NCBI GenBank assembly: GCA_963779515.1
Contig: CAVZYN010000015.1
Location: forward strand, 1 to 64,000
DNA: 64,000 nt
Direction of reading: 5' to 3'
Origin: CAVZYN01 sp963779515
GTDB taxonomy: Bacteria; Pseudomonadota; Alphaproteobacteria; Rhizobiales; Hyphomicrobiaceae
Below the pieces are notes generated by a model, which saw nothing but the letters and a program-made list of their open reading frames with translations, did not search any database and had not been told where the DNA came from. Position 1 is the stretch's first letter. Every line of letters starts with the position of its first letter. Below are positions 44,901 through 57,908 of the stretch, in pieces. Position numbers and translations under genes: made by a program.

Positions 44901-45607
44901 ACAACTTCAACGCGCCGGCGCCCGTCACGCGCGCGGCGGCACTCTATGTCTTTCGCGTCATGGTCGACGAGCCGATCCCCATGAATGCCGGCTGCATGAA
45001 GCCGATCGAACTCGTCATCCCGCCAGGGTCGATGCTCGCCCCGCAATATCCCGCGGCCGTCGTCGCCGGTAACGTCGAGACATCGCAGATCGTCACCAAT
45101 TGCCTGTTCGCCGCGCTCGACGCCATGGGCCCGAGCCAAGGCACCATGAACAATCTGACGTTCGGCAACGCGCGCGTGCAATACTACGAGACCATCTGCT
45201 CAGGCTCGCCCGCAGGTCCCGGCTTCGACGGCACCAGTGGCGTCCACGTGCATATGACCAACACCCGTCTCACAGATCCCGAAATCCTCGAGCTGCGCTA
45301 TCCCGTGCTGCTCGAAGAATTCTCGATCCGCCGCGGCTCGGGCGGGCGCGGCAAGTGGAGCGCGGGCGACGGCACATACCGCCGCATCCGCTTCCTCGAG
45401 CGCATGGACTGCGCAATCCTGTCGGGCTTCCGCATCGTTCGACCCTATGGCCTCGCGGGCGGCGCACCCGGCCAATGCGGCCGCAACGCCGTCCGGCGCA
45501 ATGATGGTCGCACGGTACCGCTCGACGGCTGTGCCCAGACCGAACTCGAGGCGGGCGAGGCGATCATCATCGAAACGCCGACCGGTGGCGGCTACGGCCA
45601 AGCGTGA
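41981..45607 (+). CDS. Fused hydantoinase A/B protein (5-oxoprolinase-like)
   Basis: The 1208-aa protein joins HyuA and HyuB halves. The first has the ATP-binding RGGTFTDIVARDP near residue 11 and IGFDMGGTSTDVSHFAGDYE near 296; the HyuB part starts around residue 705 (EVFNNLFMSIAEQMGEALR) and ends with GGSGGRGKWSAGDG and a TPTGGGYG tail. This is the layout of ATP-dependent 5-oxoprolinases and N-methylhydantoinases, which open cyclic imides such as 5-oxoproline. Around residues 230-248 a palindromic repeat is translated in frame (SSPSSRARGEGRGEGRP) just before the conserved QFMASSGGL. It is monocistronic, divergent from the regulator-TRAP operon. Confidence 0.92.
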   Translation: MSGAKWDFWIDRGGTFTDIVARDPAGQIHARKLLSVNPDAYDDAALEGIRQFLGVPSNAAIPAERISTVKMGTTVATNALLERKGDPTALVITAGLKDQLEVGYQNRPDIFAKKIVKPDMLYARVIEAHERVRAGGTVETPLDLAALKTDLEVARAAGITSVAIVFMHAYAYPAHEKAAGELARSLGFAQVSVSHEVSPLIKIVGRGDTTVADAYLSPILSRYVAKVAGALSSPSSRARGEGRGEGRPQVQFMASSGGLKSANLFQGRDAILSGPAGGIVGMAETAKIAGFEKVIGFDMGGTSTDVSHFAGDYERAFETEVAGVRMRVPMMRIHTVAAGGGSILFYDGTRFRVGPESAGSNPGPACYRRGGPLAVTDANVMVGKLSSTFFPAIFGPKGDQPLDDAAVKSAFAALAEKIGDGRTPEQVADGFIRIAVENMANAIKKISVQRGYDVTEYALQCFGSAGGQHACQIADTLGMETVLIHPLSGLLSAYGMGLANIRASREQSVEKALEPSTLGEIASLQHQLSQDVLAELATQSVAAKDATVNAFVHVRYDGTDNALPVRMAAVDVMRQAFEKQHLQRYGFMSPEKRIFAAALEVEAVGGGAVLSAEEGPAASAIQQPVSQTRFFSAGRWHDAPIYDRSRLYPGGSRIVGPALVIEPHQTVVVEPGWELELSTRDNLVMRRVAKRQREQLGAKADPVLLEVFNNLFMSIAEQMGEALRNTAQSVNIKERLDFSCAIFDANSQLVANAPHMPVHLGSMDKSVETIVRERLGDMRPGDVYMLNAPYNGGTHLPDITVITPVFATGGRDILFYVASRGHHEDIGGVTPGSMTPRATHIDEEGVYIDSFKLVDRGRFLEAETHALLTGAKYPARRPDKNIADLKAHVAANAKGVSELEKMTAHFGLDVVKAYMQHVQDNAEESVRRLLTRLSDGRFRVEMDQGTHVEVAITVDKKARTARVDFTGTSAAQANNFNAPAPVTRAAALYVFRVMVDEPIPMNAGCMKPIELVIPPGSMLAPQYPAAVVAGNVETSQIVTNCLFAALDAMGPSQGTMNNLTFGNARVQYYETICSGSPAGPGFDGTSGVHVHMTNTRLTDPEILELRYPVLLEEFSIRRGSGGRGKWSAGDGTYRRIRFLERMDCAILSGFRIVRPYGLAGGAPGQCGRNAVRRNDGRTVPLDGCAQTELEAGEAIIIETPTGGGYGQA
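42674..42721. repeat. Palindromic repeat (family B) translated in frame within the hydantoinase gene
   Basis: CTTCCCCCTCTTCCCGCG ... CGGGGAGAGGGTCGGGG is a hairpin with the G-rich arm GGGGAGAGGGT(C)GGGGTGAGGGG seen in related form in polA. It is read as an Arg/Gly/Glu/Ser linker of about 17 residues. Here the gene runs with the G-rich arm; in polA it runs against it. Confidence 0.7.
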
Positions 45608-45649
45608 CCGGCGGCATGACGATTGACGATCCGCAAAGACGGCGTTCGT

Positions 45650-45681
45650 GCCGGATCGGGTCTTTTCTTCCCGGACCCGGC
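45650..45681 (+). terminator. Hairpin after the hydantoinase gene
   Basis: GCCGGATCGGG and CCCGGACCCGGC form a stem with a T-rich loop, 43 bp after the stop. No T-run follows, so it may act as a weak terminator or belong to a dispersed repeat. The rest of the gap to clpB (45682-45783) shows no clear heat-shock promoter. Confidence 0.45.
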
Positions 45682-45783
45682 TCCCTAGATGACATCTGCG
45701 CCGCAGCCTTCGGGGGTGGTGCTGGGTGCATGCAGCCGGGAACAGCCGCTTCGGGACGGTTCGGCGGGTAGAGGAAGCGACAC

Positions 45784-48378
45784 ATGAACTTCGAGAAATA
45801 TTCAGACCGCGCCAAAGGGTTCGTCCAATCGGCTCAAGGCCTGGCGCTACGTGAGGGTCACCAGCAATTCAGCAGCGAACACCTCTTGAAGGTTTTGCTG
45901 GATGATGCCGAGGGGCTCGCTGCCGGTTTGATCCGCAAGGCGGGCGGCCGCCCGGAAGATGCGTTGCAGGCCGTGGAATTGGCGCTCGCCAAGAAGCCCA
46001 AGGTGTCGGGCGGTGGCGCCGGACAACTCTATCTGGCGCCCGAACTCGCGCGCGTTTTTGACCAAGCCGAGAAGATCGCTGAGAAGTCTGGCGACAAGTT
46101 CATCACCGCCGAGCGTCTTCTGCTTGCGCTTGCAATCGAGGCGTCCGCCGAGAGTGCAAAGTTCCTGAAGGACGCGGGCGTGACGCCAGCGTCGATCAAT
46201 CAAGCGATCAACGATCTGCGCAAGGGTCGCACGGCCGACACCGCCTCCGCCGAACAAGGTTATGACGCCTTGAAGCGTTATGCGCGCGATCTCACGGCCG
46301 CCGCCAGCGACGGCAAGATTGACCCCGTCATCGGCCGCGACGAAGAAATCCGCCGCACCATTCAGGTGCTTTCACGTCGCACCAAAAACAATCCCGTCCT
46401 GATTGGCGAGCCGGGCGTCGGAAAAACCGCGATCGCCGAAGGCTTGGCGCAACGCATCGTCAAGGGCGATGTGCCCGAAAGTCTAAAAGACAAGAAACTG
46501 CTCGCGCTTGATATGGGCGCGTTGGTGGCCGGTGCGAAATATCGCGGCGAGTTCGAGGAACGTTTGAAAGCCGTCCTCTCCGAAGTCCAAGCCCAGGACG
46601 GCGGCGTCATCCTCTTCATCGACGAATTGCACACCATCGTCGGCGCCGGCAAATCAGAAGGCGCAATGGACGCCTCGAACCTGCTGAAACCCGCGCTCGC
46701 CCGCGGCGAACTGCATTGCGTCGGCGCCACCACGCTCGACGAGTTTCGCAAGCACGTTGAAAAAGATGCGGCCTTGGCGCGCCGCTTCCAGCCCGTGTTC
46801 GTGACGGAACCCAACGTCACCGACACGGTGTCGATCCTGCGCGGCCTGAAGGAGCGCTATGAGCTGCACCACGGTGTCCGCATAATGGACAGCGCGCTCG
46901 TTGCCGCCGCAACGCTCTCGCATCGCTACATCACCGACCGTTTCCTGCCCGACAAAGCCATCGATCTCATGGACGAGGCGGCCTCGCGCCTGAAGATGGA
47001 AGTCGATTCCAAACCGGAGGAGTTGGACCGCCTCGATCGCGATCTCATTCAGATGAAGATCGAGCGCGAAGCCTTGAAGAAGGAAACCGACGCCGCCTCC
47101 AAGGAGCGGATGCAGACAATCGAAAAGCGGATCGCCGATTTTGAGGAACAGTCGCGCATTCTGACGGCGCGCTGGGATAGCGAAAAGCAGAAGCGCGGTG
47201 GAGCGCAAAAGCTCAAGGAGGATTTGGACGCGCGCCGCATCGAACTCGAGCAGGCGCAGCGGAAGGGCGAGTTTCAGCGCGCCGGTGAACTCACCTATAG
47301 CGTCATTCCTGATCTCGAGCGGCGCATCAAGGAGACGGAAGGCGGCGATGACGACTCGCTCGTCGAAGAAGCCGTGACGCCGGATCACGTCGCCCAGATC
47401 GTGTCGCGCTGGACCGGCGTCCCGGTCGACAAAATGCTCGAAGGCGAACGTGACAAGCTTCTACGCATGGAAGACGCACTCGCAAAGCGTGTCGTCGGAC
47501 AGCGCGAAGCCGTGAGCGCAGTCTCGACCGCCGTGCGGCGCGCCCGCGCGGGTCTGCAGGACCCCAACCGTCCGATCGGCTCATTCATGTTCTTGGGGCC
47601 GACCGGCGTCGGAAAAACCGAACTGACCAAAGCGCTCGCGAGCTTCCTGTTCGACGACGACAGCGCCGTCCTGCGCATGGATATGAGCGAGTACATGGAG
47701 AAACACTCGGTCGCGCGATTGATCGGCGCGCCCCCCGGATACGTCGGCTACGAGGAAGGTGGCGCGCTCACCGAAGCCGTGCGCCGCCGGCCGTATCAGG
47801 TCATCCTGTTCGACGAAATCGAGAAGGCGCATCCGGACGTGTTCAACGTCCTGCTGCAGGTCCTCGATGATGGCCGCTTGACGGACGGCCAAGGCCGCAC
47901 CGTCGACTTCAAGAACGCGCTCATCGTTCTGACCTCCAACATCGGTTCGGACATTCTAGTCAATCAGCCGGAAGGCGAAGACAGCGGCACCGTTCGCGAG
48001 CCGGTAATGGACGAGGTGAAAGCCCGCTTCCGGCCGGAGTTCTTGAACCGTCTCGACGAGATCATTCTCTTCCATCGCCTGCAGCGCAATCAGATGGCGG
48101 AGATCGTCGACATCCAGTTGAAGCGGTTGCAGAACCTGCTGGTGGATCGCAAGATCACACTCGAGCTCGACGGCGCGGCGCGCACCTGGCTCGCCAATCG
48201 CGGCTATGAACCGGCCTATGGCGCGCGGCCCTTGAAGCGCGTGATCCAGAAGCATGTGCAGGATCCCCTCGCTGAGGAGATTCTGGCTGGCCGTATCAAG
48301 GACGGCGAGACGGTGCGGATCGGCGTAGAGAACGGCGCGCTGGTCCTGAACGGTGCGCCAGCAAGGGCCGCGGCCTGA
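45784..48378 (+). CDS. clpB: ATP-dependent disaggregase chaperone ClpB
   Basis: The 864-aa protein has the complete ClpB plan: N-terminal Clp repeats (residues 1-140), AAA-1 with Walker A GEPGVGKTAIAEG near 209 and IDELHTIVGAG, the coiled-coil M-domain at about 395-530 (Glu/Lys/Arg-rich helices) that is specific to ClpB, and AAA-2 with GPTGVGKTELTKAL near 605 and GAPPGYVGYEEGG. It forms hexamers that rescue aggregated proteins with DnaK. ATG 45784 has GAGGAA upstream. It appears monocistronic. Confidence 0.97.
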   Translation: MNFEKYSDRAKGFVQSAQGLALREGHQQFSSEHLLKVLLDDAEGLAAGLIRKAGGRPEDALQAVELALAKKPKVSGGGAGQLYLAPELARVFDQAEKIAEKSGDKFITAERLLLALAIEASAESAKFLKDAGVTPASINQAINDLRKGRTADTASAEQGYDALKRYARDLTAAASDGKIDPVIGRDEEIRRTIQVLSRRTKNNPVLIGEPGVGKTAIAEGLAQRIVKGDVPESLKDKKLLALDMGALVAGAKYRGEFEERLKAVLSEVQAQDGGVILFIDELHTIVGAGKSEGAMDASNLLKPALARGELHCVGATTLDEFRKHVEKDAALARRFQPVFVTEPNVTDTVSILRGLKERYELHHGVRIMDSALVAAATLSHRYITDRFLPDKAIDLMDEAASRLKMEVDSKPEELDRLDRDLIQMKIEREALKKETDAASKERMQTIEKRIADFEEQSRILTARWDSEKQKRGGAQKLKEDLDARRIELEQAQRKGEFQRAGELTYSVIPDLERRIKETEGGDDDSLVEEAVTPDHVAQIVSRWTGVPVDKMLEGERDKLLRMEDALAKRVVGQREAVSAVSTAVRRARAGLQDPNRPIGSFMFLGPTGVGKTELTKALASFLFDDDSAVLRMDMSEYMEKHSVARLIGAPPGYVGYEEGGALTEAVRRRPYQVILFDEIEKAHPDVFNVLLQVLDDGRLTDGQGRTVDFKNALIVLTSNIGSDILVNQPEGEDSGTVREPVMDEVKARFRPEFLNRLDEIILFHRLQRNQMAEIVDIQLKRLQNLLVDRKITLELDGAARTWLANRGYEPAYGARPLKRVIQKHVQDPLAEEILAGRIKDGETVRIGVENGALVLNGAPARAAA

Positions 48379-48407
48379 CGTCCGGCCGCGCGTTGCAGGG
48401 GCTCAGC

Positions 48408-49601
48408 TCAGGCGCTTTTCGCATCTCGCGACGACAGATAAATGAGCGTTGTCACGAGAAGGCACACGGCAAAGCCCATGTGGAGATAGGAGTAGGTTTC
48501 GACGGCGGAGCGCCCCGCCGAGCGCATCAGATCGACGTACCAGCCGGAGACCAGCTGAATGACAACCGTGCCGCCGATAAAGAGAAAGTTCAGAAACGTA
48601 ATGCCGCGCCCCAGCAGGTGATCGGGTAGAAACGCGCGCCCGTGCGCCATTAGGACCGCGTACGTCATGCCCGTGACCCCGACAAACGCCAGCAATGACG
48701 TCGACGTCGACACGGAAGGTGATGGCCAGACCGCCAACGCGCCGAAGCCAAGCGTCGTCAGCGTGCTTCCAAGAACCGTGATCCACTTGCGCGTCTTGAA
48801 CATCTGATCGAGCGGTCCGTAGAGCAGCGCGCCCGCCGAAAGTGCGATTGCGAACACGAGCGTCGCATTGCCGCGCTCGATTGGATCGAGATTGTAGACC
48901 TCCGCGAAGAAGGGACCCACCCAGAGTCCGCGCTCGGCCGCCATGATCGCGTAACTGAACGTCACGAGCGGCAGCAGCGGCCACAACTGCCGGATGGCCA
49001 GAACCTCCGCGATGCCTCGCCAGAAACCGGTTTTTCCATTATTGTCGCTGTCGATTTTGGGCGGGTCGCGAAGACTTAAAATCAACAGCAACACGGCAAA
49101 GGCCGTAATTCCCATGATCAGCGCGAACGTTGCGCGCCATCCGATTTCTTCCGAGGCGAACGCAAGCGGCGTCGCGCTCAGCAGATTTCCGATCGATCCA
49201 ATGCCGATCAGCCACGACGAGAGCAGCGCGAATTGCTTGGCGGGATAAATTCTGCCGAAGACGTAGAGCGCGCCCATGTAGATCGGCGCGCAGCCAATGC
49301 CGATCAAGATCATGGCGAGCATGCAGTCCCAGCGGCCACGCGCCATGCTGAACAGCAACGACCCTACCACCGCCGCCAGCATGATCAGCGGAACCGTGCG
49401 GCGCGGGCCATACCGGTCGAGCGCCCAGCCAACGGGAAACTGCGCCAGCGCGAACGACCCGAACCACAACGCCGACATGTTGCCGAGATCCGTCGCGGTC
49501 AGGCTCAGGTCGCGCGCGAGCTCAGGCGCGATCACCGCGAGAAACGCGCGGTAAAACTGGCTCAGCGTATAGGCGAGCAAGAAAATCAGAAATGTCGTCA
49601 C
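48408..49601 (-). CDS. MFS transporter
   Basis: The 397-aa polytopic protein has 12 predicted helices. The major-facilitator loop after helix 2 reads GWALDRYGPRRTVPL, a good match to the G-D-R-x-G-R/K-R motif. The first helix includes YRAFLAVIAPELARDL, as in nitrate/nitrite or organic-acid MFS carriers and ACS-type families. The substrate cannot be assigned. The start is GTG 49601. The gene converges on clpB and follows the M23 peptidase gene by 115 bp on the same strand, but shared transcription is unlikely to be functional. Confidence 0.9.
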   Translation of the reverse strand: MTTFLIFLLAYTLSQFYRAFLAVIAPELARDLSLTATDLGNMSALWFGSFALAQFPVGWALDRYGPRRTVPLIMLAAVVGSLLFSMARGRWDCMLAMILIGIGCAPIYMGALYVFGRIYPAKQFALLSSWLIGIGSIGNLLSATPLAFASEEIGWRATFALIMGITAFAVLLLILSLRDPPKIDSDNNGKTGFWRGIAEVLAIRQLWPLLPLVTFSYAIMAAERGLWVGPFFAEVYNLDPIERGNATLVFAIALSAGALLYGPLDQMFKTRKWITVLGSTLTTLGFGALAVWPSPSVSTSTSLLAFVGVTGMTYAVLMAHGRAFLPDHLLGRGITFLNFLFIGGTVVIQLVSGWYVDLMRSAGRSAVETYSYLHMGFAVCLLVTTLIYLSSRDAKSA

Positions 49602-49716
49602 TGAAGCCCGTCACATTCGCCTGCGGCCGGCTCGCCGCGCCGCATCTGTCTAGATGCTTCGCTCCGGCATCGCCAGCAAAAGCAAACAAATTTCAGCGAT
49701 GCGCAATCATAATTGT

Positions 49717-51762
49717 CTAAGGCCGAGTTGCCGCTACGTCATAAACTTTTGTCGCGACGGGTGGCCGGCGAATGAGATCTTCCAGGCGCGCGCGCTCTTT
49801 CAAGAAATCCTGCAGCTGCTTGCCCTGCAAGCGCCGTTCGCGCGGTACTTGAATGGACATGGGATCGACATGCTGATTGTTGACGAGCACTTCGAAATGC
49901 AAGTGCGGCCCTGAAGATAGGCCAGTATTGCCGATGTATCCGATGATTTGACCTTGCCGCACGATCGCGCCTTCGGTGATGTCGGCGCCAAATCGCGACA
50001 TGTGCGCGTACGACGTCTTGTATCCGTTGGCATGCCGGACACGGACGTAATTTCCATATTCGCCTTTGCGGCCCGCCTCTTCGACCGTGCCCGCCCCGGC
50101 CGACATGATCGGCGTGCCGATCGGCGCCGCCCAGTCCGCGCCCGAGTGCATGCGCACGAATCCGAGAATAGGATGACGCCGCATGCCAAACCCCGACGCC
50201 AGTCGCACCGTGTCGCCGCGCACAGGCTGACGCATGAGGAACTTGCGCGAAGTATTGCCGCGCTCGTCATAGTAGTCGATCACCCCGTCGGGCGAGCGGA
50301 AACGGAAGAAGCGCTGCGTCTCTCCGCCGAGCGTCAAAGATGTCGCCAGTAGTTCGCCCAGACTGCCGTCGGCGCCTTTCTCTACATCTTTGATATCAAA
50401 GAACCATTCAACGCTGTCGCCGGCGCCGACGCGGCGGCGGAAATCGGTTTCGTAGGCATGGATGCGCAGCATCTGCAAGATCAGATCGGGCGCGAGCCCC
50501 TGATCGACCGCCATCTGATAGAAGCTCGCATAGAGGCCGGCGGCCTGCGAAACATCGTCCGCGCCGAGCGTTGAGCGCGCCATCCGCTCGTCCATCGGCG
50601 TGGCGCTTGCGACGAACTCTCCCGCGGCATTGCGCAAAACTGTCAGCTTGTGCGCCTGCCCATCGCTGAAGACGCTGAACCGCGCTGGCTCCAGCCGCCC
50701 CGTCTGCAACACCGATGGCACCAGCGTGACATGCAGCTCGTGGCCTGGCGTGATCGCGTTCTCCGGCAGGATCGACTTCGAGGCGTCCAGCATCGCCCGG
50801 ACCTGCCAGGTCTCGGAACCAAGCCGCCCGAGGATCTTGCTCAACGTGTCGCCGCGTCCGACCTTGACGACCCTGAGTTCGCGGCCCGAGAGCTCGGCCG
50901 ATCCGTCATCCTGTTCGAAAAAGGTTTTGCTGAGCACTGTCGTGTAGGGCGGCAGCGGCTCCGGCTGCGCGCGTTGAACACGGTCGGGATGCAGTTGATG
51001 CGAGGGCAGCCGTTCTGAACCCTCTGGCACGAACGAGGGCCGCATCTGCGCCGGGTTCTCGTCCGCCGCCTGCGCCCGCGCGACAATGGCATTGACCTCC
51101 TGCGCGTCGAGTTCCTGCCCGTCCTCGCCCGGCATGATGCCGCCGAGCAGTTCCACGACCTTGACGGACACCTGGCCTTGCTTGTCATCCGCGGCTTTGT
51201 CGCCGTCGTCGCCGGGCGCGACCGCATAGAGTTTGTAAGGGTTGAACGGCGGCAGCTGCGCCGCAATCGTGCTCGAAACTGGCGCCAGCCGCCCAACGAT
51301 GCGCGCGTAAGGCTTTGTGCGGATGTATTCCCGCTGCCCGCGCCGTTCCATCGACGATTCATGCACGACGAACTTGGTTGCCAGCGCCGCGGTCGCCATC
51401 TGCAAACGGTCCGTCTTCGGCGCCGCCCACCTCAGGCCGTCGACTTTCGCTGTTGGCAATTGCAAGCGCTGCAGCGAGTTGTCGCGGAACCGTTGCAGCG
51501 TCGGCATCAGGCCGCCGCTATCGCCGCTGTCGGTCGAACCGACAATCACCGCGCCGATCGCAAACACGCCGACGGCACCGGCGAACAGCGTGCTCAACAT
51601 CCATTTGAGGCGGCCGCCGACATGCCGGGCTGAGTGATCGGAGGCGTAGACATCGGCAACGCGCGACCGCCGGTTGGCGGAACGTCGCGCCGCCTCCCCG
51701 GTCGTCGGCCCGACCAGCGTGCGTCGGCGCGCCAGCGGAGCATGTCGTCGGTTGTCGATCAC
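49717..51762 (-). CDS. M23 family metallopeptidase with LysM-like domain
   Basis: The protein of about 681 aa starts at GTG 51762 with GGGGGA upstream. It has a basic cytoplasmic tail and one membrane anchor (LSTLFAGAVGVFAIGAVIVG). A periplasmic region follows with a LysM-like KVGRGDTLSKILGRLG near residue 310. The C-terminal LytM/M23 domain has HSGADWAAP (His-x3-Asp) and GPHLHFEVLVN (His-x-His), all zinc ligands present. It should cleave peptidoglycan cross-links during growth or division; MepM/NlpD-like proteins are relatives. An upstream extension to 51999 is Arg-rich and not coding-like. Confidence 0.92.
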   Translation of the reverse strand: MIDNRRHAPLARRRTLVGPTTGEAARRSANRRSRVADVYASDHSARHVGGRLKWMLSTLFAGAVGVFAIGAVIVGSTDSGDSGGLMPTLQRFRDNSLQRLQLPTAKVDGLRWAAPKTDRLQMATAALATKFVVHESSMERRGQREYIRTKPYARIVGRLAPVSSTIAAQLPPFNPYKLYAVAPGDDGDKAADDKQGQVSVKVVELLGGIMPGEDGQELDAQEVNAIVARAQAADENPAQMRPSFVPEGSERLPSHQLHPDRVQRAQPEPLPPYTTVLSKTFFEQDDGSAELSGRELRVVKVGRGDTLSKILGRLGSETWQVRAMLDASKSILPENAITPGHELHVTLVPSVLQTGRLEPARFSVFSDGQAHKLTVLRNAAGEFVASATPMDERMARSTLGADDVSQAAGLYASFYQMAVDQGLAPDLILQMLRIHAYETDFRRRVGAGDSVEWFFDIKDVEKGADGSLGELLATSLTLGGETQRFFRFRSPDGVIDYYDERGNTSRKFLMRQPVRGDTVRLASGFGMRRHPILGFVRMHSGADWAAPIGTPIMSAGAGTVEEAGRKGEYGNYVRVRHANGYKTSYAHMSRFGADITEGAIVRQGQIIGYIGNTGLSSGPHLHFEVLVNNQHVDPMSIQVPRERRLQGKQLQDFLKERARLEDLIRRPPVATKVYDVAATRP

Positions 51763-52027
51763 TGAAGTCCCCCGGACCGAGCGATTTCTGCGCGTTTCCG
51801 CGCGTGATCGATGGCCAACGTCGCTACGGCCCGCCCGCGCGCGCCAAGCGAAAGCATACCATGCCCCCCGGACGGCGCTGTGCGAACGAGTCGTTACCCT
51901 CAGGAAACGTGTGGCTCGATGCGGGCGAATTTGCGGCAAGCGCTTATGGCGTCGAGGAAATCGCGCTCGCTGTGCTGTGGACAAGTTTGTGCGCTGCAAA
52001 CAATTTCAAAATTTTTTACGATAGCTG

Positions 52028-52056
52028 TTGACACAGGCCGATCATTTCTATTAATT
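52028..52056 (+). promoter_or_regulatory. Probable rRNA operon promoter
   Basis: TTGACA at 52028-52033 and TTAATT at 52051-52056 are 17 bases apart. The 25 bases upstream are AT-rich (ACAATTTCAAAATTTTTTA), like an UP element. About 370 bases of leader follow to the 16S start. The whole 51763-52427 gap holds only this promoter and leader. Confidence 0.7.
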
Positions 52057-52201
52057 GGATCCTTGTGACGGGGCGCTGAGCGCTTCGCCACGAACGACAA
52101 CCTCCCGATTGGATGCGAGGATCAACGGATAACTCCGGTGACGCCCTCGTTTTCGCTCCGATCTTCCCTCCAAAGGAAGGTCGTAGGGATAGCGTTGTCT
52201 T

Positions 52202-52213
52202 TGCTCTTTGACA
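52202..52213 (+). promoter_or_regulatory. boxA antitermination site in the rRNA leader
   Basis: TGCTCTTTGACA differs at one base from E. coli boxA (TGCTCTTTAACA). It should recruit NusB/NusE to prevent early termination of the rRNA transcript. Confidence 0.75.
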
Positions 52214-52427
52214 ATTGAATTGAAGGAAGGGAAACGCAGACGGCGGAGTCCTGGCGGATCTGTTCCGATGCTCAAACATCGGCAGGTCAAACAGACTCTG
52301 GCAATACTGCGTTTCCAAGCCATCACCATGATCGCGTCGGGGTAACCTGGCGAGGTCATAGTGTGAAGGTGCCCGTTACGCATATTCTTGGAGAGATTCA
52401 CTCCAAGCCGACCAGAATCACACTTTC

Positions 52428-53918
<1,491 letters not shown>

Positions 53919-54071
53919 GAACCTCGTTAGGTTCCGGGCATCTTGCCCGGCCTCGAAGTTCGCTTTGGAAACAAAGGGACCAGTTCGGAATCAACTGGCT
54001 CCTATTTTTAACGCGGGACGCCGCCGTCTTCGTTTCTCTTCCTTCGCATGGACATCATATCCGCGTTTACC

Positions 54072-54148
54072 GGGCTTGTAGCTCAGTTGGTTAGAGCGCG
54101 CGCTTGATAAGCGTGAGGTCGGAAGTTCAAATCTTCCCAGGCCCACCA
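54072..54148 (+). tRNA. tRNA-Ile (GAT anticodon)
   Basis: GGGCTTGTAGCTCAGTTGG opens a 77-base cloverleaf with anticodon GAT, T-loop GTTCAAAT and encoded CCA. It lies in the 16S-23S spacer, as usual. Confidence 0.97.
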
Positions 54149-54210
54149 CTTTCGGTGCCGGGTTGGTTGATCGGTGCCCGGTTGATCGGTGTATGCAGCC
54201 TTACGGAATT

Positions 54211-54286
54211 GGGGCCATAGCTCAGCTGGGAGAGCGCGTGCTTTGCAAGCATGAGGTCGTCGGTTCGATCCCGTCTGGCTCCACCA
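54211..54286 (+). tRNA. tRNA-Ala (TGC anticodon)
   Basis: GGGGCCATAGCTCAGCTGG opens a 76-base cloverleaf with anticodon TGC (loop TTTGCAA), GTTCGATC and encoded CCA. It is the second spacer tRNA of the operon. Confidence 0.97.
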
Positions 54287-54574
54287 TTATCCGGCGCTGT
54301 TGCGCAGTCCATGCGAATGAAGACATTGGTTCCGCCGACCAAAATCGGCGGGTTCTTGACATCGTAAAGAAGGGATACGCCTGAGGTTCTGGCAAACGAT
54401 AGCCAGCGCCGCTCGCAAGAGCTCGAAGTTGTTTAACCGCGCTTCGGTTTGGGTTTATCTCGATGAAAACTGGTTTTATGAGCAATGCTACCCTGCCGAG
54501 AACGATACGGCGCGTGGATGGGGACTCCAACCCTCGGAAACGTGCTGTGTTAAGGTGAGCATTGCTAATGAGAG

Positions 54575-57392
<2,818 letters not shown>

Positions 57393-57554
57393 TCTCATTA
57401 AGCAATGCTCACTTTTGAGAGGTTCAACTTCGCTTGCGAAATCGCTCGCGAAGCTGACGATCTCATCAGTGAGAGTTGGCATCAGGCCGTGCGGCCCAAG
57501 CCCCGCGCGGCGCCAAGACAAAAACCAGTTTTCACACTCCTTCACCTCTTCGTC

Positions 57555-57672
57555 GACCTGGTGATTATGGCGGGGTGGCTGCACCCGATCCCATTCCGAA
57601 CTCGGCCGTGAAACGCCCCTGCGCCGATGGTACTTCGTCTTAAGACGCGGGAGAGTAGGTCGTTGCCAGGTC
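57555..57672 (+). rRNA. rrf: 5S ribosomal RNA
   Basis: About 118 bases: ACCTGGTGATTATGGCGGGG at the 5' end pairs with CGTTGCCAGGTC at the 3' end. The internal CCCGATCCCATTCCGAACTC block is typical. No tRNA follows it. Confidence 0.95.
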
Positions 57673-57755
57673 TACCAAGAGGTGACGGAGTGTTTTTGCA
57701 TCGCGATCCAATGGATCGACGGTGCTCATCGAGATCCCTTCTTTTCAATGTTTCG

Positions 57756-57790
57756 AAACGCCGCTTTGGGTCCGCCCAAGGCGGCGTTTT
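57756..57790 (+). terminator. rRNA operon terminator
   Basis: AAACGCCGCTTTGGG and CCCAAGGCGGCGTT form a near-perfect stem with a TCCG loop, followed by TTTTCG. It lies 84 bp after 5S. The rest of the 57673-57908 gap shows nothing else except a possible promoter region for the next operon. Confidence 0.85.
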
Positions 57791-57908
57791 CGTTTGTGCG
57801 CGCCCGTGCATGCTTGCACGTGAGGCCTTCGCCGGCGCCGATCTGACGTGCTGGCTGCACGATTGCCAAAGTCACGGCAATCAAGTCGTATGTCGGCGCC
57901 ACGATCAA

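Noticed and set aside
52016..52401. Small genes in the rRNA leader
   Set aside because: The region carries the promoter, boxA and processing stems of the rRNA transcript; the frames show no homology or ribosome-binding sites.
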